Assembly (NCBI GenBank): GCA_964459985.1
Contig: CAYWOS010000004.1
Location: 47,807-111,806, forward strand
Reading direction: 5' to 3'
DNA length: 64,000 nucleotides
Source of the DNA: CAYWOS01 sp964459985
GTDB lineage: Bacteria > Bacillota > Clostridia > Christensenellales > Aristaeellaceae
In this document: piece by piece, positions 52,304 to 60,976 of the stretch
Layout of the letters: each line of letters begins with the position of its first letter
How positions within the stretch are numbered: the first letter of the stretch is position 1
Notes under the pieces: model-generated
Seen by the model: only the letters and a program-made list of their open reading frames with translations
What the model was told of the DNA's origin: nothing
Databases searched by the model: none
Made by a program: the position numbers and the translations under genes

Positions 52304-52520
52304 TGCTTGTCGACAAACCCGGTCGTTCCTCCCGGGGATGCAACGAAGGGGCGGAGCCCCTTCGTTTCTTATCCGAAACCAGCGACATGCGCGGTGGTTT
52401 CGGAACGATTTTCCGCAGAAAATCGGTTCCTTACGCGTTTTTCCGACCGCGCGGCAAAGCCGCGCAGGAAAAACGTGCAAACCGCAAAAATGAAAGCTTC
52501 ATTTTTGCGGAGGGTGTCGT
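52304..52520 (-). mobile_element. Terminator-associated multi-hairpin element, copy C (decayed end)
   Basis: About 217 bp, minus orientation, near-identical to A and D in the middle. The inner end is GTCGACAAGCA-like, and the outer end has lost the first half of the 11-bp palindrome (ends AGGGTGTCG at 52511-52519, then unrelated bases). 52521-52741 beyond it contains no gene I can support. Confidence 0.8.
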
Positions 52521-52741
52521 CAGCCGCCTTTTCGGAAGCCCGCTTCGCAGCCGTTTCGGACTATATACGCCTTCCCGAAAGGCGGGACGCCGGATGCCGT
52601 ATCGACGAGATGATAGGCAGCGACAGAACGGACGCGTCGGCGGCGTACGATGAAGAGAGATCGCCGCGGGCTATGGCCGTCGCTTCGATCTGTCAAGCGT
52701 CAAGCCGTCGGCCGATCCGTATACCCGGCGCAAGATACGCC

Positions 52742-52770
52742 TTGCAATTTATGCCGCTTGTTGTTACAAT
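52742..52770 (+). promoter_or_regulatory. Promoter of the FolT-like gene
   Basis: -35 TTGCAA (52742-52747), 17-nt spacer, -10 TACAAT (52765-52770). The transcript would start near 52777, leaving no room for a riboswitch before the ribosome site at 52781-52788. Confidence 0.75.
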
Positions 52771-52794
52771 AACGCGGTGAAGGGAGGGATGCGT

Positions 52795-53313
52795 ATGCGC
52801 ATCGGGAAGCTGCGGACAAAGGATTTGACGGCGCTGGCGATGCTGGTGGCGCTCAATGTGGTGATGGCGGAGCTGCTCAAATTCCCGATTATTCCCAAGG
52901 TGCTCGAGCTGTCCTTCGGCTTTGTGCCCATCGCCGTCGCCGGGATGCTGTTCGGCGCAGTTCCCGCGATGATCGTCGCGGTGATCGCCGATATTCTCGG
53001 CGCGCTGATCTTTTCAAGCGGCGATTTCTTTTTCGGTTACACGCTGACGGCGCTGCTCACCGGGCTGTTTTACGGGCTGCTGTTGTACAAAAAGGACGCG
53101 AAATGGGGCCGCGCGGCGATCGCGCAGGCGCTGGTTTCGCTTATCTGCTTCGCCGGGCTGAACACGCTGTGGGCGTACGTCATGGGTTACGCGCGCACAA
53201 GCCAGTACATCGTCACGCGCCTGACGGTCAACGCGATCGCCTATCCCGTGTACGTGCTGGTGCTTTTGCTTCTGACGCGCTACCGCAAGACGCTTGAACA
53301 GGCGATCAAATAA
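52795..53313 (+). CDS. ECF transporter S component, folate (FolT) type
   Basis: 172 residues, six membrane segments. KDLTALAMLVALNVVMAELLKFPII, then FGFVPIAVAGMLFGAVPAMIVAVIADILGALIF and FFFGYTLTALLTGLFYGLLL resemble the folate-family S components that pair with EcfAA'T. The ATG at 52795 is spaced well from AAGGGAGGG; an ATG at 52789 is too close. It is directly followed by nth (TAAATG). No ECF energising module is in the window. Confidence 0.82.
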   Translation: MRIGKLRTKDLTALAMLVALNVVMAELLKFPIIPKVLELSFGFVPIAVAGMLFGAVPAMIVAVIADILGALIFSSGDFFFGYTLTALLTGLFYGLLLYKKDAKWGRAAIAQALVSLICFAGLNTLWAYVMGYARTSQYIVTRLTVNAIAYPVYVLVLLLLTRYRKTLEQAIK

Positions 53314-53955
53314 ATGAACATCGACAAAAGAGCAATCCTGCGCGCGCTCAAGGAAGCCTATCCCGACGCGCGGCCGGAGCTGAATTTTTCAAACCCCTAT
53401 GAAACGCTGGTGGCGACCATGCTCTCGGCGCAGTGCACCGACAGGCAGGTCAACAAGGTAACGCCTGCCGTGTTCCGCGATTTCCCCGACGCGCGGGCGA
53501 TGGCGGACGCGACGGCCGACGAATTGTTCCCTTACGTCAAAAGCTGCGGGTTCAAATCCAAGGCGGTCAACATCGTGAACGCCTGCAAAATCATCGCGGA
53601 AAAGCACGGCGGAGACGTGCCCGGCACGATGGAGGAACTGACGGCGCTGCCCGGCGTCGGGCGCAAGACGGCGAACGTCGTATTATCCAACGCCTTCCGT
53701 GTGCCCGCCATCGCCGTGGACACGCACGTGTTCCGCGTCGCCAACCGATTGGGGCTGGCGAACGCCAAGGATGTCGAAAAGACCGAGAAGCAGCTCATGC
53801 GCGCCATCCCGAAAAAGGACTGGAGCGACGCGCACCACTGGCTGATTTTCCACGGCCGCCGCGTCTGCCATGCGCGAAAGCCCGCGTGCGAAAGCTGCCC
53901 GATCAGGGAGTTGTGCAAATTTCACGCGAACGACAAAACCGCCCCCGCCGAATGA
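53314..53955 (+). CDS. nth: Endonuclease III (DNA glycosylase/AP lyase)
   Basis: 213 residues. Removes oxidised pyrimidines and nicks the abasic site. Seen: LSAQCTDRQVN, the helix-hairpin-helix LPGVGRKTANVVL with catalytic K118, AVDTHVFRV with D136, and the [4Fe-4S] ligands C185, C192, C195, C201 with the C-X6-C-X2-C-X5-C spacing. The start touches the folT stop. The last five codons and the stop lie inside the terminator stem that is duplicated around the repeat element. Confidence 0.95.
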   Translation: MNIDKRAILRALKEAYPDARPELNFSNPYETLVATMLSAQCTDRQVNKVTPAVFRDFPDARAMADATADELFPYVKSCGFKSKAVNIVNACKIIAEKHGGDVPGTMEELTALPGVGRKTANVVLSNAFRVPAIAVDTHVFRVANRLGLANAKDVEKTEKQLMRAIPKKDWSDAHHWLIFHGRRVCHARKPACESCPIRELCKFHANDKTAPAE

Positions 53956-53964
53956 CGGAGGCGG
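53939..53964 (+). repeat. Terminator-stem duplication, copy D inner flank (overlaps the nth 3' end)
   Basis: 26-bp stem-loop (CCGCC...GGCGG) that includes the final codons and TGA of nth. Its partner at 54198-54222 is the same but for one missing G. No T-run follows this copy; the element starts at once. Confidence 0.88.
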
Positions 53965-54197
53965 CAGGGTGTCGACAAAGTCGACACCCACCGCAAAAAT
54001 GAAGCTTTCATTTTTGCGGTTTGCACGTTTTTCCTGCGCGGCTTTGCCGCGCGGCCGGAAAAACGCGTAAGGAACCGATTTTCTGCGGAAAATCGTTCCG
54101 AAACCACCGCGCATGTCGCTGGTTTCGGATGAGAAATGAAGGGGCCGCGGCCCCTTCATTGCATCCCCGGGTGGAACGACGGGGTTTCAACAAACTG
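53965..54197 (+). mobile_element. Terminator-associated multi-hairpin element, copy D
   Basis: 233 bp. Hairpins in order: 53966-53989 (palindrome around GTCGAC), 53991-54019 (13-bp stem), 54026-54065 (CGTTTTTCC/GGAAAAACG with GC-rich core), 54071-54099 (GGAAC/GTTCC), 54098-54128 (CCGAAACCA/TGGTTTCGG), 54135-54160 (AATGAAGGGG/CCCCTTCATT), about 54166-54184. The last 12 bases differ from the GTCGACGGTCTGA end of copies A and B. Confidence 0.85.
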
Positions 54198-54228
54198 CCG
54201 CCCCCGCCGAATGACGAGGCGGTTTTTT
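54198..54228 (+). terminator. Displaced nth terminator (outer duplicate with T-run)
   Basis: Repeats the end of nth plus its stem (54198-54222) and continues with TTTTTT (54223-54228). This is presumably the original terminator, now 240 bp from the gene. Confidence 0.85.
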
Positions 54229-54235
54229 GAATCGT

Positions 54236-55165
54236 TTACGAATGAATGAAAATCGGGTTCGTCCACGCCTTTCTGCCCGTGTCGTCCATGACGACGGCGC
54301 GCAGATAGCGATCATGCGCGGGCACGGCGAACTCGGCGTGCGTGATCAGCCCGCTTCCTTCGCGGAACTGGCGCGAGGGCGAGCGGCCGTACAGGAAATT
54401 GATGAAGCGGCAGGGCGAGCAATCGACCTTGGCGACGCCGTCCTCGATGCGGAAATCATAGATTTCGGGACCGCAGGAAGCGTAGTAGCGCTGATTTTCG
54501 AGCGCGTCCAGAATGCTCGCCGCGTTCTTCTCGGCGTTGACCCGGACCCAGCCTAAGCAGTTATGCTCGGCGCAGTGCCCGTCGTCGGTCGCCACCGCGC
54601 CCACGCGCTTGCCCTGCATGAGCAGTTCGTCCCATACGTTTCCGTTGTCGGTGTCCATGTCGTTCGCGCACGCGCAGCCCGAATTCCAGATTTCCATCGC
54701 GAAGTAGCCGTACAACTGATCAAAACTGCGCGCCGGCGTGCGGCTCCAGTCGGGATGGCAGTAGATCACCAGATTGTTGTTCGCGCGGAAGGAATCGATG
54801 AGCGGCTGATACTCCCTCTGATCGCTCACAACGCCGGGCGCGAAGCGCTCGTCCTGCGCGTAGCCGTTGCCCGCCGCCTTTTCGGGGCCGAGCACGACGG
54901 TGTGGAAGCAATGCCCCATGCCGGAGGTCAGCGAGCGATCCATTTCCATGCCCGGGAGGATGAGCAGCCCCGTTTCGGGCGCGTAATTCGTATAGTTATA
55001 GAGCCTGTGATCGGTGAGCGCGAGGAAATCATAGCCGTTCGCCGCGTACTGCCGGATGGCTTCCTCGGGCGCGAGCTTGCCGTCCGAGCGCGTTGTGTGG
55101 GCGTGCAGACCGCCCTTGAGCATTTTGTCGGCGTCGATGAACGCCGCCTGTCTGAAAATCGCCAT
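54236..55165 (-). CDS. PHP-domain phosphoesterase
   Basis: 309 residues from the ATG at 55165 (GGAGGC upstream). PHP metal-binding motifs: GGLHAHTTRSDGKL, DFLALTDHRLYN, PGMEMD, YCHPDWSRT and the C-terminal ATDDGH. Residues about 225-309 form an extra beta domain. Related proteins hydrolyse phosphoesters such as histidinol phosphate or nucleoside bisphosphates; none can be named. It follows the topoisomerase A-subunit gene by 17 nt and is likely co-transcribed. Confidence 0.85.
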   Translation of the reverse strand: MAIFRQAAFIDADKMLKGGLHAHTTRSDGKLAPEEAIRQYAANGYDFLALTDHRLYNYTNYAPETGLLILPGMEMDRSLTSGMGHCFHTVVLGPEKAAGNGYAQDERFAPGVVSDQREYQPLIDSFRANNNLVIYCHPDWSRTPARSFDQLYGYFAMEIWNSGCACANDMDTDNGNVWDELLMQGKRVGAVATDDGHCAEHNCLGWVRVNAEKNAASILDALENQRYYASCGPEIYDFRIEDGVAKVDCSPCRFINFLYGRSPSRQFREGSGLITHAEFAVPAHDRYLRAVVMDDTGRKAWTNPIFIHS

Positions 55166-55182
55166 GTGTCCGCCTCCGAAAA

Positions 55183-57615
55183 TCAGAATATATCGGTCAC
55201 CACGTCGTCCAGGATCGCCGAAACGACGGGTTTTCCTTTGTCCGCCAAGTCCTGACAGACCAGCGAATCGGACGGTACCGGCGTGACGCCGCCCTCGCGC
55301 TGGAGAACGTACAATTCGCGCGAGGCGGTGACGCGCGCCGCGCCGGCGACGCAGCTGCCCGTCGTGCCCGATTTGTTGAAGGACACGCATTTGACGCCCT
55401 TGCCGGCGCGCCCCTGACAATCGAACATCGCGCCCACCACGCGCTTGCCGTAGCCGCGCTCGGTGAACAAGATAATTTGATCGGCGTTGTCAAGCGGCGA
55501 CGCGAACAGGATTTCGTCCGTTTCGTCCAGCTTCATGCCGCGCACGCCGGCGCTGACGCGCCCCGTTTCGGGCACGGCGTTCATCGCAAAGCGGATGCAC
55601 ATGCCCCCGCGCGAGATCAGCAGCAGATCGCTCTGCGGATCGACCGCCGCGACCGACAGGATTTCGTCGCCGTCCTTGAGCGAGGCGGCGGCGAACTTGG
55701 CGCGGCGGATGTCGTACTCCTCCGCCTTGGTGCGCTTGACGGCGCCCTTTTTGGTAAAGAACACGAGCGGCGGCAGGCTTTTCAGCGCGCCCGGCGCGAC
55801 GCACAGCATGGACGCGCAGGTTTCGCCCGTCTCCAGCCCCGCGAGCAGGCCGGTCAGCGCCGTCCCGCGGTCGCGCGGCTTTGTCGATTCGGCGAGCGAA
55901 CCGACCGACAGCTGATAGCAGTTGCCCTTGTTCGTGAAGATCATGAGCGTGTGATCGGTCTGCGCCGCGAAGGTGAACCGCGCGCGTTCGGCGGCCGATT
56001 CGGGCGTTTCCAGTTTATCGTACGTCCGCGGCGGCATCCGGCGCAGGCGGCCTTCGCGCGAGAACACCACCACGGCGTCCTCGGGGATGACTTCCTCGGC
56101 GGCGAGCGTTTCGACGATTTCCTTTTCTTCGCGCGCGAGCGTCGTGCGGCGGTCGTCGCCGTACTGCGCGGCGATCTCGCGGATCTCCGTTTTGAGCAGG
56201 TTCAATAGCTTTTTCTCGCTGGCGAGAATGCCCTCCAGACGGATCATCAGCGCCTTGAGTTCGTCGTATTCCCTGCGCAGCGCCAAGATCTCAAGCCCCG
56301 TGAGGCGCTGCAGGCGCAGATCGAGAATGGCCTGCGCCTGAATCTCGGTAAAATCAAACGCCGCGATCAATCGTTCCTTGGCTTCCCGGCCGTTCTTGCT
56401 GGCGCGGATCAGGCGGATAATCTCGTCGAGACAATCGACGGCGCGGATCAGGCCTTCCAATATGTGCGCGCGCGCCTTCGCCTGATCCAGCTCGTATTTC
56501 GTGCGGCGCGTGAGCACCTCTTTCTGATAGCGGATGAAGTGTCCGATGACCGTTTTCAGCCCCATCTGCATGGGCTTGCCCTCGCATACGGCGACGAGGT
56601 TGACGCCGAAGGTCACCTGCAAATTGCTGTACTTGTACAGGAAAGCGAGCACCTTTTGCGGATCGGCTTCCTTGCGCAGCTCGATCACGGCGCGCATGCC
56701 CGTGCGGTCCGATTCGTCGCGGATATCGTAGATGCAGCCGAGCTGCGCCTTTTTCTCCTCGGATAATTTCAGGATCTTTTCGAGCATCTGCGCCTTGGAT
56801 ACGCCGTAGGGGATTTCGGTGACGCACAAAAGCGTGCGGCCGGCGCTGCCCGGCTCGACGGACACGCGCGCGCGCAGCGTGAGCTTGCCGCGTCCCGTTT
56901 CGTACGCGGCGCGGATCTCGGGCGTGTCCAGCAGCACGCCGCCCGTGGGGAAATCGGGCGCGGGCAGCGCTTTCATGAGCTGATCGAGCGTCACGTCGGG
57001 ATTGTCGATCTGCAGGCAGACGGCGTCGATCGTCTCGCGCAGGTTGTGCGGCGGAATGCTGGTCGCCAGCCCGACCGCGATGCCGGACGCGCCGTTGACC
57101 AGCAGGTTCGGGAAGCGCGCGGGCAGCAGGTCGGGTTCCTTCAGGGTGTCGTCGAAGTTCAGGCGGAAGGGCACGGTATCCTTGTCGATATCGCGCAGCA
57201 TTTGCAGCGCGAGCGGCGCCATGCGCGCCTCGGTGTATCGCATGGCGGCGGCGCTGTCGCCGTCGATCGAGCCGAAATTGCCGTGGCCGTCCACCATCAC
57301 GCCGCGCAGCGAATAGGGCTGCGCCATGCGCGTGAGCGCGTCGTAAACCGAGGTGTCGCCGTGCGGATGGTATTTGCCCAGGCAGTCGCCCACGATGCGC
57401 GCGCACTTGCGGTGCGGCTTGTCGGGCGTCAGTCCCAATTCCTGCATGGTGAACAGAATGCGCCGCTGCACGGGCTTCAGGCCGTCCTCGACGCGCGGAA
57501 TGGCGCGCTCCAATATGACGTACTCGGCGTAGGGCATCATGGAATTGTGCATGACCTCCTCAAGCGGGGACTGCACGATATCCGGCGTCAGCGGCGCGGG
57601 GATTTGTTTAGCCAT
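55183..57615 (-). CDS. Type IIA topoisomerase subunit A (GyrA/ParC)
   Basis: 810 residues. Breakage-reunion domain 1-500 with the quinolone-determining region around GDTSVYDALTRMAQ and catalytic Y127 (MRYTEAR); IPPHNLRE; coiled coil about 385-470; six C-terminal blades. The GyrA box, normally QRRGGKG, reads QGRAGKG. That and the size leave gyrase versus topoisomerase IV open; the operon with the B subunit immediately upstream (8-nt overlap) fits either. No recF or dnaA is nearby. Confidence 0.9.
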   Translation of the reverse strand: MAKQIPAPLTPDIVQSPLEEVMHNSMMPYAEYVILERAIPRVEDGLKPVQRRILFTMQELGLTPDKPHRKCARIVGDCLGKYHPHGDTSVYDALTRMAQPYSLRGVMVDGHGNFGSIDGDSAAAMRYTEARMAPLALQMLRDIDKDTVPFRLNFDDTLKEPDLLPARFPNLLVNGASGIAVGLATSIPPHNLRETIDAVCLQIDNPDVTLDQLMKALPAPDFPTGGVLLDTPEIRAAYETGRGKLTLRARVSVEPGSAGRTLLCVTEIPYGVSKAQMLEKILKLSEEKKAQLGCIYDIRDESDRTGMRAVIELRKEADPQKVLAFLYKYSNLQVTFGVNLVAVCEGKPMQMGLKTVIGHFIRYQKEVLTRRTKYELDQAKARAHILEGLIRAVDCLDEIIRLIRASKNGREAKERLIAAFDFTEIQAQAILDLRLQRLTGLEILALRREYDELKALMIRLEGILASEKKLLNLLKTEIREIAAQYGDDRRTTLAREEKEIVETLAAEEVIPEDAVVVFSREGRLRRMPPRTYDKLETPESAAERARFTFAAQTDHTLMIFTNKGNCYQLSVGSLAESTKPRDRGTALTGLLAGLETGETCASMLCVAPGALKSLPPLVFFTKKGAVKRTKAEEYDIRRAKFAAASLKDGDEILSVAAVDPQSDLLLISRGGMCIRFAMNAVPETGRVSAGVRGMKLDETDEILFASPLDNADQIILFTERGYGKRVVGAMFDCQGRAGKGVKCVSFNKSGTTGSCVAGAARVTASRELYVLQREGGVTPVPSDSLVCQDLADKGKPVVSAILDDVVTDIF

Positions 57616-59596
57616 TCTGCGCTTCCTCCGTATCGGGAATGGGGATATGCTTCTGATGCTCGGCGAAGCGGTCGACGCGGTTGAACTCGGCGTGCTCGGT
57701 GATGTAATCGCGCCTCGGCTCGACCTTGTCGCCCATCAGGACGGTGATAATGCTGTCGGCTTCGGCGGCGTCCTCGACCGTGACCTGCAGGAGCTTGCGG
57801 TTCTGCGGGTTCATGGTCGTCTCCCAGAGCTGCTCGGGATTCATTTCGCCAAGGCCTTTGTAGCGCTGGATGGTATACCCGCGCCCCGCCTGCGAAACCA
57901 GCGTCTTGAGCGCCTTGTCGTCGTAGGCGTACTGGATACTCCCCTGCTTTTTGACGGCGTAGAGCGGCGGCATCCCGATATATACGTGCCCGCTCGTCAC
58001 CAGATCGCGCATGTAGCGGTAGAAGAAGGTGAGCAGGATGGCGCGGATGTGCGCGCCGTCCTGATCGGCGTCGGAGAGGATGATGACCTTGTAATATTTG
58101 AGCAGCGTGACGTCGAAATCCTCGCCGATGCTCGTGCCCAGCGCCGTGATGATCGAGCGGAACTCCTCGTTGGCGAGCACCTGATCCAGACGCTTTTTTT
58201 CGGCGTTGAGCGGCTTGCCGCGAAGGGGCAGGATGGCCTGAAACCGCCGGTCGCGCCCTTGCTTGGCGCTGCCGCCGGCGCTGTCGCCCTCGACGATGAA
58301 CAATTCGTTCTCGACCGCCTTGCGCCCGGTGCAGGCGGACAGCTTGCCGACAAGCGGCGCGGCCTCGAGCTGGTTTTTCGCCCGCGCCACGTCGCGCGCC
58401 TTACGCGTCGCCTCGCGCACGCGCGCCGATTTGACGGCTTTCTCGATGATCTTGAGCATCAGCTCCTGGTTTTTGAGATCCTCGAAGAATTCGGCGAGCT
58501 TTTGCCCGATGATCGCTTCGACGGCGGGGCGCACCTCGGTGTTGCCCAGCCTTCCCTTCGTCTGCCCCTCGAACTGCGGGTTCTTGACCATCACGGTGAG
58601 CACCGCCGTCATGCCCTCGCGGAAATCCTCGCCGGATAGGTTGTTGTCCTTTTCCTTGAGCGCGCCCACGCGCCGCGCGCAGTCGTTCATCACCTTGGTC
58701 ATCGCCGTGCGGAAGCCCATTTCGTGCGTGCCGCCCTCGGAAGTGGGGATGTTGTTGACGTAGGAAAACACCGATTCGGTGAAGCCGTCGGTGTACTGAA
58801 ACGCGACGGAGCACAGCGTGCCGTCCTTTTTGCCCTCCAGACAGACGGGGGATTCGTGAAGCGGCGTTTTGTCGCGGTTGAGGTAGGATACATAATCGGC
58901 GATGCCGCCGGCGAAGCAATACTCGTGCTCGCCGCCCTGTACGCGTTCGTCGTTGAAGGTGATTTGCAGCCCCTTGTTCAAATACGCCAGCTCGCGCAGG
59001 CGGCGGCGCACGGTATCGCCGTTGAAGGACGTTTCCTCAAACACCGTGTCGTCGGGCAGAAAGCGCACGAGCGTGCCGCGCTTGCGCGTGTTGCCGAGCT
59101 TTTGCAGCCCGCCGACCGGATGCCCGGGCAGCCATTTCTTTTCTTTTTTGTCGTATACGTTTTCAAAGCGCATGGCGTAGTGTGTCCAGTCGCGGAAGGA
59201 ATCGACCGTCATCCATTTGGACAGCGCGTTGACCACGCTGGCGCCCACGCCGTGCAGACCGCCCGAGTACGCGTAGTTCTGGTCGCCGAACTTGCCGCCG
59301 GCGTGCAGCCGCGTGTAGATGACCTCCAGCCCCGGAATCCCCAGCGTGGGATGCGGATCGCACGGCACGCCGCGCCCGTTGTCCCACACGCTCGCCGAGC
59401 CGTCCTTGTGCAGCGTCACCTCGACGGCGGTGGCATAGCCGCCCATCGCCTCGTCGACGGCGTTGTCGACGATTTCCCACAGCAAATGATGCAGTCCGCG
59501 CGAGCCGGTCGAACCGATATACATGCCGGGACGCATTCTGACGGCGTCCAGCCCTTCGAGTACCTTAATGCTCCCGGCGTCGTAGTTTTGAGCCAT
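57608..59596 (-). CDS. Type IIA topoisomerase subunit B (GyrB/ParE)
   Basis: 662 residues from the ATG at 59596 (GAGAGGTG upstream). GHKL ATPase: RPGMYIGSTG, EIVDNAVDEA, DNGRGVP, GGLHGVGASVVNALS; then the transducer domain; TOPRIM with EGDSAGGSA, PLRGKPLN and DADQDGAHI (the usual DADVDG changed to DADQDG); C-terminal YKGLGEMNPEQLWETTMNP. It supplies ATP-driven strand passage with the A subunit. Confidence 0.93.
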   Translation of the reverse strand: MAQNYDAGSIKVLEGLDAVRMRPGMYIGSTGSRGLHHLLWEIVDNAVDEAMGGYATAVEVTLHKDGSASVWDNGRGVPCDPHPTLGIPGLEVIYTRLHAGGKFGDQNYAYSGGLHGVGASVVNALSKWMTVDSFRDWTHYAMRFENVYDKKEKKWLPGHPVGGLQKLGNTRKRGTLVRFLPDDTVFEETSFNGDTVRRRLRELAYLNKGLQITFNDERVQGGEHEYCFAGGIADYVSYLNRDKTPLHESPVCLEGKKDGTLCSVAFQYTDGFTESVFSYVNNIPTSEGGTHEMGFRTAMTKVMNDCARRVGALKEKDNNLSGEDFREGMTAVLTVMVKNPQFEGQTKGRLGNTEVRPAVEAIIGQKLAEFFEDLKNQELMLKIIEKAVKSARVREATRKARDVARAKNQLEAAPLVGKLSACTGRKAVENELFIVEGDSAGGSAKQGRDRRFQAILPLRGKPLNAEKKRLDQVLANEEFRSIITALGTSIGEDFDVTLLKYYKVIILSDADQDGAHIRAILLTFFYRYMRDLVTSGHVYIGMPPLYAVKKQGSIQYAYDDKALKTLVSQAGRGYTIQRYKGLGEMNPEQLWETTMNPQNRKLLQVTVEDAAEADSIITVLMGDKVEPRRDYITEHAEFNRVDRFAEHQKHIPIPDTEEAQNG

Positions 59597-59710
59597 GTCA
59601 ACACCTCTCCGAAACGGGGATGAATACGTGATTCCGCCCAAACATCAGTTTGTCGGCGCGCGGAAACGGATGCCGCCCGCCGACCCGGAAAACCCATGGT
59701 TTTCCATGAC

Positions 59711-59739
59711 ATTATACAATATCTTGTGCCTGATTGCAA
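59711..59739 (-). promoter_or_regulatory. Promoter of the topoisomerase operon
   Basis: Minus strand -35 TTGCAA (59734-59739), 17-nt spacer, -10 TATAAT (59711-59716); leader about 110 nt. Confidence 0.8.
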
Positions 59740-59826
59740 ATGCGGCGCATACGATTGTCGTGTTTCGCGCCGGCGGCGGGCGTCCGCACGGCATGAATCA
59801 TTCCGCCGAAACGCCGCGGCTATACG

Positions 59827-59857
59827 AAAACGGGGCGCGCGTTTCCGCGCGGCCCCG
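59827..59857 (-). terminator. Terminator of the nucleoside-type ABC operon
   Basis: Minus strand CGGGG...CCCCG stem with CGCGCG core and GAAA loop (59831-59857) followed by TTTT (59827-59830), 22 nt after the last permease. Confidence 0.8.
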
Positions 59858-59878
59858 ACGGCTTGTCGAAAAACCGTT

Positions 59879-60976
59879 CTATCGCGCGCCCTTGTCGTAC
59901 GGAATGCCCTCCGCTTTGGGCGCGCGGGTGCGCTTGCCCGTGAGCACGAGCACGATCATGGTGACGATGTAGGGCAGCATCAGATAGATATTTTCGCTGG
60001 CGCGGACGCCCTCGAACTTTGGCAGGAAGGGGATGGAGCCGGAGTACGCGCTGATGACCTTGAACAGCGCGAAGAACAGCGCGGCGAACAGGATATTGAC
60101 GGGTTTCCAGTTGCCGAAGATCATGACGGCGAGGGCGAGGAAGCCGAAGCCCGCCACGCTGCTCTGGAAGCCGCTCCCGGCGGCGAGCGTGAAGGACAGT
60201 CCGCCGATGCCGCCCAGTATGCCTGAGAAAACCACGCCGGTATAACGCATCCTGTACACGTTGACGCCCACGCTGTCGGCCGCCTGCGGATGCTCGCCGC
60301 ACGCGCGCAGGCGCAGCCCCAGACGCGTTTTGTACAGCAGGACAATGGCGGCAAGCAGGAGCAGCAGCGCGATGGGCGTGGTCAGATAGAACGCCTTGAA
60401 CACCGCGCGCCCGAGGAAATTGTCCGTGTTGCCCACAATGCGCGCCCATGTCGGGATCAGTATGGTGGTCTGGCCCTGCCCCTGAACCGCCCATGTCAGC
60501 ACGATGGCGAAGGCGGGCGCGAGCATGTTGAGCGCCGTGCCGCCGATGGTCTGATCGGCCTTGAGGTTGATGGAGGCGAAGGCGAGCAGCAGGGAGAACG
60601 CGCCGCCCGCGAGCGCCGAGATCAGGACGGCGCACAGCATGGCGACCTGCGGCATGGTATCGGCAAAGCGGTAGAAATCAATGTTCCCCTGCGTCAGTTT
60701 GCCCGCCGCGAGCGCGGCGTCGATCAGCGCCTGCGGCGCGGCGTCGGGCGTGGCGCGCAGTCCGCGCCTGATGACCTGCGTGACGGCGGAATAGCCCGTA
60801 TTGATCGTGGACAGGAACAGGCAGCCCATCAGCGCGCCGACGATCATGATGCCCTCCAGCGCGATGTTGATGACGCCCGAGCGTTCCGAGAACATGCCGC
60901 CCAGCCCGACCAGCATCAGCGGCACGGCGAACAGCACGGTCGCGTTGAGAATATCGGCGAAGCTTTCCCACGTCAC
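59879..60976 (-). CDS. ABC permease, nucleoside/BMP type (NupQ-like)
   Basis: 365 residues, GTG start overlapping the preceding stop (GTGA). Ten or so membrane segments; FSERSGVINIALEGIMIVGAL at the N-terminus and LRLRACGEHPQAADSVGVNVYRMRY, GGIGGLSFTL mark the second permease of Bmp/Nup-type nucleoside importers. An extra Ala-rich insert lies about 60-100. Confidence 0.88.
   Translation of the reverse strand: MTWESFADILNATVLFAVPLMLVGLGGMFSERSGVINIALEGIMIVGALMGCLFLSTINTGYSAVTQVIRRGLRATPDAAPQALIDAALAAGKLTQGNIDFYRFADTMPQVAMLCAVLISALAGGAFSLLLAFASINLKADQTIGGTALNMLAPAFAIVLTWAVQGQGQTTILIPTWARIVGNTDNFLGRAVFKAFYLTTPIALLLLLAAIVLLYKTRLGLRLRACGEHPQAADSVGVNVYRMRYTGVVFSGILGGIGGLSFTLAAGSGFQSSVAGFGFLALAVMIFGNWKPVNILFAALFFALFKVISAYSGSIPFLPKFEGVRASENIYLMLPYIVTMIVLVLTGKRTRAPKAEGIPYDKGAR

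Noticed and set aside
52522..52741. Possible decayed gene after copy C
   Set aside because: No frame shows family motifs and the sequence seems unrelated to the neighbours.
53965..54197. Group IIC intron at a terminator
   Set aside because: No reverse transcriptase, no domain V-like sequence, and the flanking stem is duplicated, which introns do not do.
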